A DNA stretch of 7,763 bases from an uncultured Ruminococcus sp. (GCA_902797525.1 CADBSZ010000165.1:1-7763); one strand, 5' to 3'. Shown: positions 1 through 7,191, counted from the first letter of the stretch. The notes: generated by a model not told the origin, from the letters alone. A program made the numbers and translations.

Positions 1-2312
1 ACTATTCTGCGCAGGAAGGTGATGTCGTCGCCGCGCTTTTTTACGGCGATATTGTAATTTCTTACGCCGTCGAGCAACTGCTCCATAACGGTAAGCTCGT
101 GATAATGCGTGGCAAAAAGCGTTTTGGCGCCGAGCTTTTTTCTGTCGGCGCAGAATTCCAGCACCGCGCGCGCGATGCTCATGCCGTCAAAGGTAGAGGT
201 GCCGCGCCCGATCTCGTCGAGGATCAGAAGGCTTTTGTTGGTGGCTGACTTTACGATGTGCGCCACCTCGCTCATTTCAACCATAAAGGTGGACTGACCT
301 GACGCCAGATCGTCGGAAGCGCCCACGCGCGTGAAAATGCTGTCCACGATGCCGATCTGCGCCGATGACGCAGGAACGAAGCTGCCCATCTGCGCCATCA
401 GCACTATCAGGGCGATCTGCCTCATATAAGTGGATTTGCCTGCCATATTGGGGCCTGTGATGATCGCGACCCTGTCGCCCTTGCTGTCGAGAAAGACATC
501 GTTAGGCACGAACGGCGCGTCCTTGAGCAGCGCCTCAACAACGGGATGACGCGAATCCTTTATTGAGATCACGCTCGACTGGTTGACCTCCGGGCGCACA
601 TAGCGGTTGTCGCAGGCGACATTTGCGAGGGAGACAAGTACATCCAGAGCGGCGACAGCCTTCGCGGTTTTCTGTATGCGCTCCAGATTCTCGGCGACCT
701 TTACACGGATTGAGTCGAATATCGAGTATTCCATCGCGACGCTTCTGTCCTTCGCGCCGAGGATGCGCGACTCGATCTCCTTGAGATCGGGCGTTATATA
801 GCGTTCGCAGTTGGTCAGCGTCTGCTTGCGGATGTAGCTGTCCGGCACCTGCGATTTATATGAATTGGTGACCTCTATGTAATAACCGAAAACCTTATTG
901 TAACCGACGCGCAGCTTCGGGATTCCGGTTTTCTCCTTTTCCTCAGCCTCGATGCGTGCAAGGATATCCTTGGAATCGGTCATGTCGGAAACGACCTCGT
1001 CAAGCTCGCTGCTGTAGCCGCGCTTTATCATTCCGCCCTCGCGGACGGTGAACGGCGGATTTTCGACGATAGCCTTATCGATCAGCTCGTGGATATCCTC
1101 CAAAAGATCGAGCCGCTTGTAAACGGTTTTCAACAGTGTCGACTGACATTCGGCTATCTGCAGTGAGATCTCGGGAAGGTTTTGGATCGCGGAGCAAAGC
1201 GAGCGAAGGTCGCGGGCATTGGCGGAGCCGTAGACGATCCTGGTCATCAGGCGCTCGATATCAAAAATGCCTGTCAGGGAATCGGTGAGTTCAAGACGCA
1301 GCACCGTGTCGCCGACCAGTTCCTCCACCGCCGCGTGGCGGTTGTTGATGCGGGAGATGTTCATCAGCGGGTGCTCGAGCCAAGAGCGGATGAGCCGCTT
1401 GCCCATAGCGGTTTTGGTTTTGTCGATTACCCACAAAAGCGAGCCGCGCTTTTCCTTTGACAGCATGGTCTGCGTCAGCTCGAGGTTGCGCTGAGTGTTG
1501 AAGTCGAGGCGCATATACTGCGCTTCGGAATACAGCTCGATGTGACTTATGCGCTCCAGACCCGACATCTGGGTCTCACGCAGGTAGTTGACAAGCGCGC
1601 CGACCGCCGAGATAAGCACCGGCTTGTCCTTTATCAGGTCAAACTCCGCGCCGAAGCGGTCGAGAACGGTTTGGGCGCAAAGCCGGGTCTCAAATCTGGG
1701 ATCCTCAAGCATCTCTACACCGGCGGACAGCCGTGTTTTTATAAATACCGGAAGCCCTTTCATCTTGACGACGTCGCCGCCGATCAAGATCTCACGCGGG
1801 CTGTAGGATGAAAGCTGATTTGTGAGGACGTTCTGCGCGTCCTTGCCGGAGATCTCGGTGGCGTATAATTCTCCTGTGGAAATATCACAGAAGCAAAGCC
1901 CGATGATCTTATCGGCGGAGTACATACAGCAGATATAGTTGTTTTTGCCCTCCTCGAGCATGCTCTGCTCCATCACCGTTCCGGGCGTGATGACGCGGAT
2001 GATATTGCGCTTCACCAAGCCCTTTGCCGTCTTGGGGTCCTCGGTCTGTTCACAGATGGCGACCTTGTAGCCCTTGGCGACCAATCGGGCGATGTAGCCC
2101 TCACAGCTATGGAACGGCACGCCGCACATCGGCGCGCGCTCCGCCTGACCGCAGTCGCGGCCGGTAAGGGTGAGCTCCAGCTCCTTTGAGGCGATTTTTG
2201 CGTCCTCATAAAACATCTCGTAAAAATCGCCGAGACGGTAAAACAAAATGCAGTCCTTGTTTTGCTCCTTGATCTCAAAATACTGCTTCCTCATCGGTGA
2301 TAATTCAGCCAA
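1..2312 (-). CDS. mutS: DNA mismatch repair ATPase MutS (C-terminus cut off by the window edge)
   Basis: MutS recognises mismatches and small loops in newly replicated DNA and, with MutL, licenses excision of the error. The frame is open from 2312 to the left edge, giving about 770 residues. The N-terminus has the mismatch-reading Phe-Tyr-Glu motif (F30-Y31-E32), which marks a true MutS1. The Walker A motif GPNMAGKST lies at residues 620-628, and the Walker B Asp-Glu (D699-E700) is followed by IGRGTSTFDG. Spacing matches E. coli MutS (about 853 residues) within six or seven residues. The visible end reads NYNIAVKKRGDDITFLRR, so only the last part of the ATPase domain and the C-terminal helix-turn-helix are missing. 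The start is TTG at 2312: it gives the expected N-terminus (M)AELSPM and follows AAAGGG by 9 nt. The gene lies 43 nt after the ylbF-like stop with no terminator between, so it is probably in the miaB operon. Identification is firm. Confidence 0.97.
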   Translation of the reverse strand, partial: MAELSPMRKQYFEIKEQNKDCILFYRLGDFYEMFYEDAKIASKELELTLTGRDCGQAERAPMCGVPFHSCEGYIARLVAKGYKVAICEQTEDPKTAKGLVKRNIIRVITPGTVMEQSMLEEGKNNYICCMYSADKIIGLCFCDISTGELYATEISGKDAQNVLTNQLSSYSPREILIGGDVVKMKGLPVFIKTRLSAGVEMLEDPRFETRLCAQTVLDRFGAEFDLIKDKPVLISAVGALVNYLRETQMSGLERISHIELYSEAQYMRLDFNTQRNLELTQTMLSKEKRGSLLWVIDKTKTAMGKRLIRSWLEHPLMNISRINNRHAAVEELVGDTVLRLELTDSLTGIFDIERLMTRIVYGSANARDLRSLCSAIQNLPEISLQIAECQSTLLKTVYKRLDLLEDIHELIDKAIVENPPFTVREGGMIKRGYSSELDEVVSDMTDSKDILARIEAEEKEKTGIPKLRVGYNKVFGYYIEVTNSYKSQVPDSYIRKQTLTNCERYITPDLKEIESRILGAKDRSVAMEYSIFDSIRVKVAENLERIQKTAKAVAALDVLVSLANVACDNRYVRPEVNQSSVISIKDSRHPVVEALLKDAPFVPNDVFLDSKGDRVAIITGPNMAGKSTYMRQIALIVLMAQMGSFVPASSAQIGIVDSIFTRVGASDDLASGQSTFMVEMSEVAHIVKSATNKSLLILDEIGRGTSTFDGMSIARAVLEFCADRKKLGAKTLFATHYHELTVMEQLLDGVRNYNIAVKKRGDDITFLRRI

Positions 2313-2321
2313 GCGCTCACA

Positions 2322-2327
2322 CCCTTT
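2322..2327 (-). promoter_or_regulatory. Ribosome binding site of mutS (supports TTG start)
   Basis: AAAGGG on the minus strand lies 9 nt before the TTG at 2312. A GTG at 2322-2320 is out of frame and unlikely to be used. The next in-frame ATG (codon 7) would remove the conserved N-terminal residues, so the TTG is preferred. Confidence 0.6.
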
Positions 2328-2355
2328 ACGAAAATAGTTGTTTGTTGTTTATGGA

Positions 2356-2757
2356 TCAGGAGCAGCCGCCGCAGGTGCTGCAGCTTCCTGTGCAGTCGGA
2401 AATGTCGGCGGTTTCGGGGTCGGCGCCCTGCGCGCTCTGCTGAATGATGGCGGTGATGCGGTTGAGCACGGCGTCAAAGGCGGATTTCGCGTCGTTGTAG
2501 GCGATCATGTTGCTGTTTGACATGATCTGCGAATACACCTCGCGCATCTCCTTGTTAGCCTGAGTCAGTTTTTCCTGATTTCTGTCCTTTTTGCCCGCCT
2601 CGTCGTTGATTATCATTCTTTTGAGATTGAATTCGCCGATGAGTCTCTGCAGCTCGGCGTCGGCGTCGGCGACATGCTGCGCGTTCTGCCAGTTGATGTA
2701 GGCTTCCTCCTGCTGCAGCGCTTTTCCGAGTTCTCTTGCAAGTGCGATAACGTCCAT
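2356..2757 (-). CDS. YlbF/YmcA (RicA/RicF) family protein with cysteine-rich C-terminal tail
   Basis: This 133-residue, mostly helical protein matches the Com_YlbF family in length and pattern: N-terminal helix MDVIALARELGKALQ, a central charged helix around residues 33-75, then YNDAKSAFDAVLNRI at 87-101. In B. subtilis, YmcA (RicA) and YlbF (RicF) form a complex with YaaT (RicT) that affects RNase Y-dependent mRNA maturation, biofilm formation, competence and sporulation; that complex carries [4Fe-4S] clusters. Here the tail has four cysteines, C122, C126, C129 and C132, a plausible cluster or metal site (inference). Position supports a RicA-like role: in B. subtilis ymcA directly follows miaB and lies upstream of mutS, as here. 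The ATG at 2757 follows AGGAGG (2764-2769) by 6 nt and lies 13 nt after miaB. Which paralogue it is, RicA or RicF, cannot be decided from sequence alone. Confidence 0.85.
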   Translation of the reverse strand: MDVIALARELGKALQQEEAYINWQNAQHVADADAELQRLIGEFNLKRMIINDEAGKKDRNQEKLTQANKEMREVYSQIMSNSNMIAYNDAKSAFDAVLNRITAIIQQSAQGADPETADISDCTGSCSTCGGCS

Positions 2758-2770
2758 TTTTGTCCTCCTG

Positions 2771-4183
2771 TTATATCAATTCGCCCTTTAAAATCCAGTT
2801 GCGGGCTTTGGTGATCTTTACATTTTGAAAGCTGCCGACAAGGCTGCGGTCGCCCTGAAGCTCCACGATGATGTTGCCGCTCGTGCGTGCGTTGAGCTCG
2901 CCGGTCTTTTCCTTGACGCCCTCGATCAGCACGCGCTCCTGCTGCCCCACCATTGAGGCGCAGCGCTTTGCGGCGATCTCCTCCTGAACGTCGAGCAGCT
3001 CTTGGAACCACTTTCCCTTTTCCTCGGCGGAGACGGGATCGTCGAATTTTTCCGCGGGCGTTCCCTTTCGCGGTGAAAAGATAAAGGTGAACAGCGAGGT
3101 AAACTCTACCTCTCGAATCAGCGACAGGGTTTGCTTGAAATCCTCATAGGTTTCGCCCGGAAAGCCGACGATAATGTCGCTGGTGAGCGAAAGACCGTCG
3201 ATTTTTTCTTTTGCGTAAGCAATGGTTTCCAAATACTTTTTGCGGTCATAATGACGGTTCATCGCTTTAAGGATTCGGTCGGAGCCGCTTTGGAACGGCA
3301 GGTGCAAATGCTTGCTGATGTGCGTGCCGTTTGCAATGGCGTCTATGAGCTCTTTGGAGCAATCCTTGGGATGCGAGGTCATGAACCGCAGCCAGTAGTC
3401 GCCGTCGATTTCATCAATTTCCCGAATCAGCTCGGCAAAGGTGACGGGATGTTCCAGCGTTTTACCATAGGAGTTGACGTTTTGTCCGAGCAGCGTAATA
3501 TCCTTAAAGCCGGCTGTAATCATATTATGCGCTTCCGAAAGGATAATATCCTTTTCGCGGCTGCGTTCTCTGCCGCGCACATACGGCACAATACAATAGG
3601 TGCAGAAATTGTTGCAGCCGTACATAATCGGCAGCCAGCCCTTAAAATTGCCGTCGCGGCGAACGGGAAAACCCTCGTAGATTTTTTTATCGTCGTTGCC
3701 GCGCTCAAACACGCGCTTGCCGTCAACCAGAGCAGAATAGAGCAGCTCGGGAAAATGGTGAAGCGAGTGGGTGCCGAACACCAAACCGACAAACGGAAAG
3801 CTGTTATAAATGCAGTTAGCGATGTGTTCCTGCTCCATCATGCAGCCACACAGAGCGATTAGAATTTGCGGATGACGGCGCTTAAGATTCTTCAGCGCGC
3901 CCACGTTGCCGAACACTCTGTCCTCGGCGTGTTCGCGCACGGCGCAGGTGTTGAACAAGATAAAATCCGCATCGTCGGGTGAATCGGCAAAATCAAAGCC
4001 TGCCTGCGCAAGCATACCCTTGATTTTTTCACTGTCGGCAACGTTTTGCTGACAGCCGTAAGTACGAATAAACGCCAGCGGCTTTTCACCGCGCTTGCGA
4101 ATCTCCATAATTTCGGCAATCAGTTTCATGTATTCCGACTGCTTTTCAGACAATTGTTCCGCTTTGATGAAGGTATCAGCCAA
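2771..4183 (-). CDS. miaB: tRNA (N6-isopentenyladenosine(37)-C2)-methylthiotransferase MiaB
   Basis: MiaB is a radical-SAM enzyme with two [4Fe-4S] clusters. It adds a methylthio group to i6A37 of tRNAs reading UNN codons, giving ms2i6A. The 470-residue protein has all three family domains. The N-terminal methylthiotransferase domain (about 35-150) has cluster cysteines C44 (in TYGCQQN), C80 (in NTCAVRE) and C114 (in CGCMMEQ). The radical-SAM domain (about 175-400) has C190, C194 and C197 in YGCNNFCTYC, with GQNVNSYG at 233-240 and LPFQSGSDRIL at 295-305. A C-terminal TRAM domain spans about 405-468. The motifs favour MiaB over the related MtaB or RimO. The start is TTG at 4183, exactly 7 nt after a perfect AGGAGG. 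About 35 residues precede the core domain, as in other Gram-positive MiaBs. The gene has its own strong promoter and leads the ylbF-like gene and mutS. Confidence 0.96.
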   Translation of the reverse strand: MADTFIKAEQLSEKQSEYMKLIAEIMEIRKRGEKPLAFIRTYGCQQNVADSEKIKGMLAQAGFDFADSPDDADFILFNTCAVREHAEDRVFGNVGALKNLKRRHPQILIALCGCMMEQEHIANCIYNSFPFVGLVFGTHSLHHFPELLYSALVDGKRVFERGNDDKKIYEGFPVRRDGNFKGWLPIMYGCNNFCTYCIVPYVRGRERSREKDIILSEAHNMITAGFKDITLLGQNVNSYGKTLEHPVTFAELIREIDEIDGDYWLRFMTSHPKDCSKELIDAIANGTHISKHLHLPFQSGSDRILKAMNRHYDRKKYLETIAYAKEKIDGLSLTSDIIVGFPGETYEDFKQTLSLIREVEFTSLFTFIFSPRKGTPAEKFDDPVSAEEKGKWFQELLDVQEEIAAKRCASMVGQQERVLIEGVKEKTGELNARTSGNIIVELQGDRSLVGSFQNVKITKARNWILKGELI

Positions 4184-4190
4184 ACAAACG

Positions 4191-4196
4191 CCTCCT
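4191..4196 (-). promoter_or_regulatory. Ribosome binding site of miaB (decides TTG start)
   Basis: A consensus AGGAGG on the minus strand stands 7 nt before TTG 4183-4181. Another TTG at 4187-4185 is out of frame and too close. The next in-frame ATG is codon 19, without a good Shine-Dalgarno sequence at the right distance. Confidence 0.8.
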
Positions 4197-4219
4197 CACC
4201 CATTTTGATTAACTAATTG

Positions 4220-4248
4220 ATTATATCACAAATGAGCAGGCATTTCAA
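4220..4248 (-). promoter_or_regulatory. Sigma-A promoter of the miaB-ylbF/ricA-mutS unit
   Basis: Minus strand: -35 TTGAAA (4248-4243), 17-nt spacer, -10 TATAAT (4225-4220). The spacer ends in TGA, so the -10 is extended (TGnTATAAT). Expected transcription start is near 4213, giving a leader of about 30 nt before the TTG of miaB. The promoter lies between yunB and miaB, where no clear terminator for yunB is visible. Confidence 0.85.
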
Positions 4249-4286
4249 TATCTTTAGCCAGGTTTTTATCCATATTTTGGCGGTTT

Positions 4287-4943
4287 TCAGTGAATCGGCG
4301 CGTAATAGCCACCATATGTTGTGGGAATATCCCCCACTAAGACCGACTGCGCCACTTCGAAATCCGTTGAGAAGGTCATGGTCTCCTTATAATCCACCGA
4401 GGCGGTGACAATGCTTGAAGTGACAATCAGACGGATGTGATGAATAGTTTGGTTAATGCCTTTCGATTCAAAGGTGCTGACAAGCTCCGCGGAAAAGCTG
4501 CCCGTAACGCAATAGCTGAGCGAAATTTTCGGTCCGTGGTTGGCAATCAGGCTCAGCCCCGTAAACGCGCCGAGCGGAATGTGCATGGTATTGCTGTGAA
4601 TTTTCTCCGCCTCTTTTTCGGCGGCGGCGACAATACGCGTTTTCAGCAGGTTGATTTGAATAGGATTGGTTTCGACTGCATTCACCGAACCGTCGGCAAA
4701 GCTGAGCTTTGTTAAGTTGTCATAAGTAAATTCTCCGTCGGCGAGCACGCTTTCAACCGCCTTGCACACCGCGTCGGTGGTAACCTGCCGCGCAAGGTTC
4801 GGCAGATAGCTGTTGCTGAAATCGGACACCTTTGCTTCAAAACAGTGGACTGCCCAGAAAAGAAGGATAAAAAGGATTGTCAAACGGAGCACGCGCCTGC
4901 GCCGCCGCGTGCGACGGTGGCGGCTAATTCTTTTTGCAACCAA
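4287..4943 (-). CDS. yunB: Sporulation protein YunB
   Basis: The 218-residue product begins with a strongly basic stretch (residues 4-20, mostly Arg/Lys/His), then one hydrophobic segment (about 18-35), so it should be membrane-anchored with the bulk outside the cytoplasm. The family signature is visible: IPLGAFTG at 122-129, GPKI at 137-140, FESKGINQT at 158-166 followed by two His, and VGDIPTTYGG at 203-212 near the end. In B. subtilis yunB belongs to the mother-cell sigma-E regulon and is needed for normal sporulation; its biochemical role is unknown. The only usable start is TTG at 4943: in that frame no ATG, GTG or TTG occurs between it and the upstream TAA at 4991-4989, and AAGGGG lies 7 nt before it. 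A GTG at codon 18 lacks a Shine-Dalgarno sequence. The start is embedded in the terminator of the preceding gene, which is unusual. No sigma-E promoter was recognised by eye. Confidence 0.88.
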   Translation of the reverse strand: MVAKRISRHRRTRRRRRVLRLTILFILLFWAVHCFEAKVSDFSNSYLPNLARQVTTDAVCKAVESVLADGEFTYDNLTKLSFADGSVNAVETNPIQINLLKTRIVAAAEKEAEKIHSNTMHIPLGAFTGLSLIANHGPKISLSYCVTGSFSAELVSTFESKGINQTIHHIRLIVTSSIVTASVDYKETMTFSTDFEVAQSVLVGDIPTTYGGYYAPIH

Positions 4944-4976
4944 AAAAACACCCCTTGCTATACTACAAGGGGTGTT
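4942..4976 (-). terminator. Intrinsic terminator after the efp / CD1247-type unit
   Basis: On the minus strand an 11-bp perfect stem (arms 4976-4966 and 4957-4947, AACACCCCTTG with CAAGGGGTGTT) encloses an 8-nt loop and runs into seven T residues (4948-4942). It begins 12 nt after the stop of the CD1247-type gene. The U-tract contains the first two bases of the yunB TTG start. Confidence 0.9.
4951..4956 (-). promoter_or_regulatory. Ribosome binding site of yunB inside a terminator hairpin
   Basis: AAGGGG on the minus strand, 7 nt before TTG 4943-4941. It lies wholly within the 3' arm of the hairpin at 4947-4976, so any transcript containing both arms would pair it away from the ribosome. Confidence 0.55.
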
Positions 4977-4988
4977 GAAATTGGTGCA

Positions 4989-5450
4989 TTATTCTTCGCA
5001 GTCGTCCTTTGACGCGCAGGAATCGCAATCGAAGTCACATTCCTCGTCATTGTCAAACAAGTCGGAGAAATCGAACTCAAGAACCTCGCCGCAGTTGGGG
5101 CAGTTAATTTCGCCCTCGAGGAGAACATCCTCGGAAACGTTAATCTTTTCGCCGCAAGCGCCGCAGGTTACTTCGTAAAAGGGATCCTCTTCGTCGTCAT
5201 AGTCATCGTCAATGTCATCATAGTCTTCATCATCGTAAAGCTCGGTCTCCACATCAGCGAGATCCTGATCAATCTCATCAACCTGCGCGCTGAGCTCGTC
5301 ATAAAGCTCCTCCATGTCCTGAACATCATAGGTGATGTCGTCAAGAAGGTCGATGATGGCATTGAGAACCTTAACCTCAGGCTTGGATTCGTCAAGGGCA
5401 AGTCCCTCGGCTAAGCCTTTGATATAAGCAATCTTTTCAGTTAAATCCAT
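4989..5450 (-). CDS. CD1247-type acidic zinc-ribbon protein, function unknown
   Basis: This 153-residue protein starts with a conserved helical region (1-50: EKIAYIKGLAEGL, then a helix rich in Leu, Ile and Asp) that I recognise as the N-terminal domain named after C. difficile CD1247. A probable coiled coil (about 43-70) and a very acidic linker (72-90, nearly all Asp, Glu and Tyr) follow. Next comes a zinc-ribbon with CGAC at 96-99 and CPNC at 117-120. The tail carries four more cysteines (C138, C142, C145, C151) among acidic residues, a possible second metal site. There is no signal peptide or membrane segment, so it should be cytoplasmic. The ATG at 5450 follows AGGAG by 6-7 nt and lies 13 nt after the efp stop, so it is almost certainly cotranscribed with efp and ends at a strong terminator. 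The resemblance to RNA polymerase delta subunits is only in acidity. Function is unknown. Confidence 0.85.
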   Translation of the reverse strand: MDLTEKIAYIKGLAEGLALDESKPEVKVLNAIIDLLDDITYDVQDMEELYDELSAQVDEIDQDLADVETELYDDEDYDDIDDDYDDEEDPFYEVTCGACGEKINVSEDVLLEGEINCPNCGEVLEFDFSDLFDNDEECDFDCDSCASKDDCEE

Positions 5451-5463
5451 GTTAATCTCCTAA

Positions 5464-6021
5464 TTACGCTCTGCCCATGTACTCGCCGGTACGGGTGTCA
5501 ATCTGAATAACCTCGCCCTCATCGATAAACAGCGGAACCTTGATTTCGGCACCGGTTTCGAGCGTTGCGGGCTTGGTGGCGTTGGTGGCGGTGTCGCCCT
5601 TGAAGCCGGGATCAGTTTTGGTTACTGCCAGCTCAACAAAGTTGGGCGGCTCTACGCCAAATACGTTGCCCTTGTAGGACAGAATTTTGCAAACCATGTT
5701 CTCTTTAACGAACTTGAAGTTGTCGCCGAGAACACTCTTGTTAATCGGAATCTGCTCCCATGTTTCGGTGTCCATGAAGTAATAGAGGTCGCCGTCGGAA
5801 TAGCTGTACTCCATGTCCTTTCTCTCAATGAAAGCAGTGGGATATTTGTCGTTGGGGTTGAAAGTCTTTTCAACAACAGCGCCGGTAATCACGTTTCTGA
5901 TTTTGGTTCTGACAAACGCAGCGCCCTTTCCCGGTTCTACGTGCTGGAATTCGATGATAGAAACAACCTGTCCGTCCATTTCGAATGTAACGCCGTTTCT
6001 GAAATCACCTGCTGAAATCAT
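5464..6021 (-). CDS. efp: Translation elongation factor P
   Basis: EF-P binds the ribosome between the P and E sites and restores peptide-bond formation at consecutive prolines. The 185-residue length is standard. The three beta-barrel domains are visible: a KOW-like N-terminal domain (1 to about 63), a central OB domain (about 66-128) and a C-terminal OB domain (about 129-185) with the signature [10 protein letters not shown] at 136-145. The loop tip reads EPGKGAAF, with the modifiable lysine K32 and P30. In B. subtilis the equivalent K32 carries 5-aminopentanol, whereas enterobacteria use beta-lysine on K34; which modification applies here is unknown. The ATG at 6021 follows a perfect AGGAGG (6035-6030) by 8 nt. 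A strong promoter lies just upstream, so efp can be expressed apart from the aminopeptidase gene. Confidence 0.98.
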   Translation of the reverse strand: MISAGDFRNGVTFEMDGQVVSIIEFQHVEPGKGAAFVRTKIRNVITGAVVEKTFNPNDKYPTAFIERKDMEYSYSDGDLYYFMDTETWEQIPINKSVLGDNFKFVKENMVCKILSYKGNVFGVEPPNFVELAVTKTDPGFKGDTATNATKPATLETGAEIKVPLFIDEGEVIQIDTRTGEYMGRA

Positions 6022-6068
6022 TTGAATTACCTCCTATTTATTAAGTCATACAACTCGTGGTTAATGCT

Positions 6069-6097
6069 ATTATACATAATTATACTGAAAATTGCAA
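6069..6097 (-). promoter_or_regulatory. Sigma-A promoter of efp
   Basis: Minus strand: -35 TTGCAA (6097-6092), 17-nt spacer, -10 TATAAT (6074-6069). A second TATAAT at 6084-6079 lies too close to this -35 to share it. The -35 starts only 5 nt after the aminopeptidase stop codon. The predicted transcription start near 6062 gives a leader of about 40 nt ending in AGGAGG. Confidence 0.85.
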
Positions 6098-6102
6098 GTG
6101 TT

Positions 6103-7191
6103 TTAAAGAATTATCAGTTCCTTCGGTAAATTTACAAAATTGCGGTAGCCGTCCTTGGTGACGCAAAGCATGTCCTCAATGCGCACGCCGAACTCACCCG
6201 GCAAATAAATTCCCGGCTCGTCGGTGATGACCATGCCTTCTTTCAGCACAGCTTCACCCCTGGTTGACACAAAAGGCAGCTCGTGAATGTCGAGTCCGAC
6301 GCCGTGACCGGTGGAGTGACCGAAATATTTGCCGTAGCCCTTCTGTGTAATGATGTCGCGCGCGGTTTTGTCAACGTCCTTTGCAGCCACACCCTCTTTG
6401 ACAATTTCGAGCGCGGATAGCTGTGCGTTGAGAACAACGGAATAAATCTCGCGCATTTTTTCGGTGGCACTGCCAATCGCGACGGTGCGCGTAGTGTCAC
6501 TGTGATAACCCTCATACATCGCACCGAAATCACAGGTGAAGAAATCTCCCTCCCTGACGATTTCATCACCCGGCACGCCGTGCGGTAAAGAAGTTTTCGC
6601 GCCGGTAATGGTGATGGAATCAAAGGAGATATCCTCCGCTCCGCGCAGCTTCATCTCGTATTCCAGACGCGCCGCGATTTGACGCTCGGTAACTCCGGGC
6701 TTGAGGAAATTCAGCGTTTCAAGATAGGCTTCCTCGGCGATTTGCTGGGCTTTGGCGATTTTTGCAAGCTCGGTTTCATCCTTGATGATGCGGATATCGC
6801 CGATACGACTGTCGAGCTTGCCGTCGGAAATCAGCTCAATATTGCTCTGTCCGAGTTTATCTTTCAACTGCGTAAAACGGCTGAGCGTCATGTTGTCGGC
6901 TTCCACATGCACGCAGGAAGTGTTTTCTTTTGTGAGCAAGTCGAGAACGCTCTCAGTCAAACGTTCAAAGCAAACCACGTCGCAGCCGTGGGATTTGTTT
7001 TGCGCCGCCTCGTGATAGCGAAAATCCACCAGCAGCGTGGCGCTGTTTTGCGTCACAATGAAGGTGCCCTCGCTGTGAAAAAAACCGGTGAAGTAGCCGA
7101 TGTTAACCTCGTTGGTTATCATCAGCGCCTCAGAGGACTGAGTAAGCATTGCTTTTAATTTTTTAATTCTTTTTTCGAATAATTTTGTCAT
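6103..7191 (-). CDS. Xaa-Pro aminopeptidase / dipeptidase, peptidase family M24B
   Basis: The 362-residue protein has the creatinase-like N-terminal domain (1 to about 130) and a complete pita-bread catalytic domain (about 138-362). All five expected ligands of the two-metal site are present: D221 (in TCDFGA), D232 (in HSDTTR), H296 (in GHSTGHGVGL), E325 (in TDEPGIYLPGEFG) and E339 (in VRIED). The catalytic-site histidines H204, H292 and H303 are also present. Enzymes of this group remove the residue before proline or split Xaa-Pro dipeptides; aminopeptidase and dipeptidase cannot be separated by eye. There is no signal peptide, so it is cytoplasmic. The B. subtilis counterpart by position is yqhT, between yqhS (aroQ) and efp. 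The ATG at 7191 directly abuts the TAA of aroQ, and its ribosome binding site AAGGAG (7206-7201) lies within the aroQ reading frame, so the two are probably translationally coupled. Confidence 0.94.
   Translation of the reverse strand: MTKLFEKRIKKLKAMLTQSSEALMITNEVNIGYFTGFFHSEGTFIVTQNSATLLVDFRYHEAAQNKSHGCDVVCFERLTESVLDLLTKENTSCVHVEADNMTLSRFTQLKDKLGQSNIELISDGKLDSRIGDIRIIKDETELAKIAKAQQIAEEAYLETLNFLKPGVTERQIAARLEYEMKLRGAEDISFDSITITGAKTSLPHGVPGDEIVREGDFFTCDFGAMYEGYHSDTTRTVAIGSATEKMREIYSVVLNAQLSALEIVKEGVAAKDVDKTARDIITQKGYGKYFGHSTGHGVGLDIHELPFVSTRGEAVLKEGMVITDEPGIYLPGEFGVRIEDMLCVTKDGYRNFVNLPKELIIL

Noticed and set aside
2012..2278. Minus-strand 88-codon frame overlapping the 5' part of mutS
   Set aside because: It is in another frame within clear MutS coding sequence and gives an Arg/Ser/Ala-rich product typical of an off-frame reading.
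1..3000. Apparent shift in codon use: mutS favours ATC and AAG more than the 5' half of miaB
   Set aside because: The peptidase gene shows mixed use too, and the change is gradual. All genes are core genes in conserved order, so transfer is not supported without computed codon statistics.
3131..3862. Long plus-strand open frame (243 codons) opposite miaB
   Set aside because: It is fully antisense to the conserved radical-SAM part of miaB, has no recognisable domain, and is explained by codon bias of the true gene.
4261..4286. Possible terminator after yunB
   Set aside because: Only a tiny inverted repeat (CCA/TGG around an AT-rich core) is present, with no stable stem and U-tract. yunB transcripts may run into miaB.
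5180..5285. GAT/GAC-rich stretch that looks like a low-complexity repeat
   Set aside because: It is simply the coding sequence of the Asp/Glu-rich linker and flanking helix of the CD1247-type protein; no regular DNA repeat unit is kept.
6679..7158. Plus-strand open frame (159 codons) opposite the Xaa-Pro peptidase gene
   Set aside because: Antisense to a well-conserved gene, with no family resemblance and no plausible promoter or ribosome binding site.
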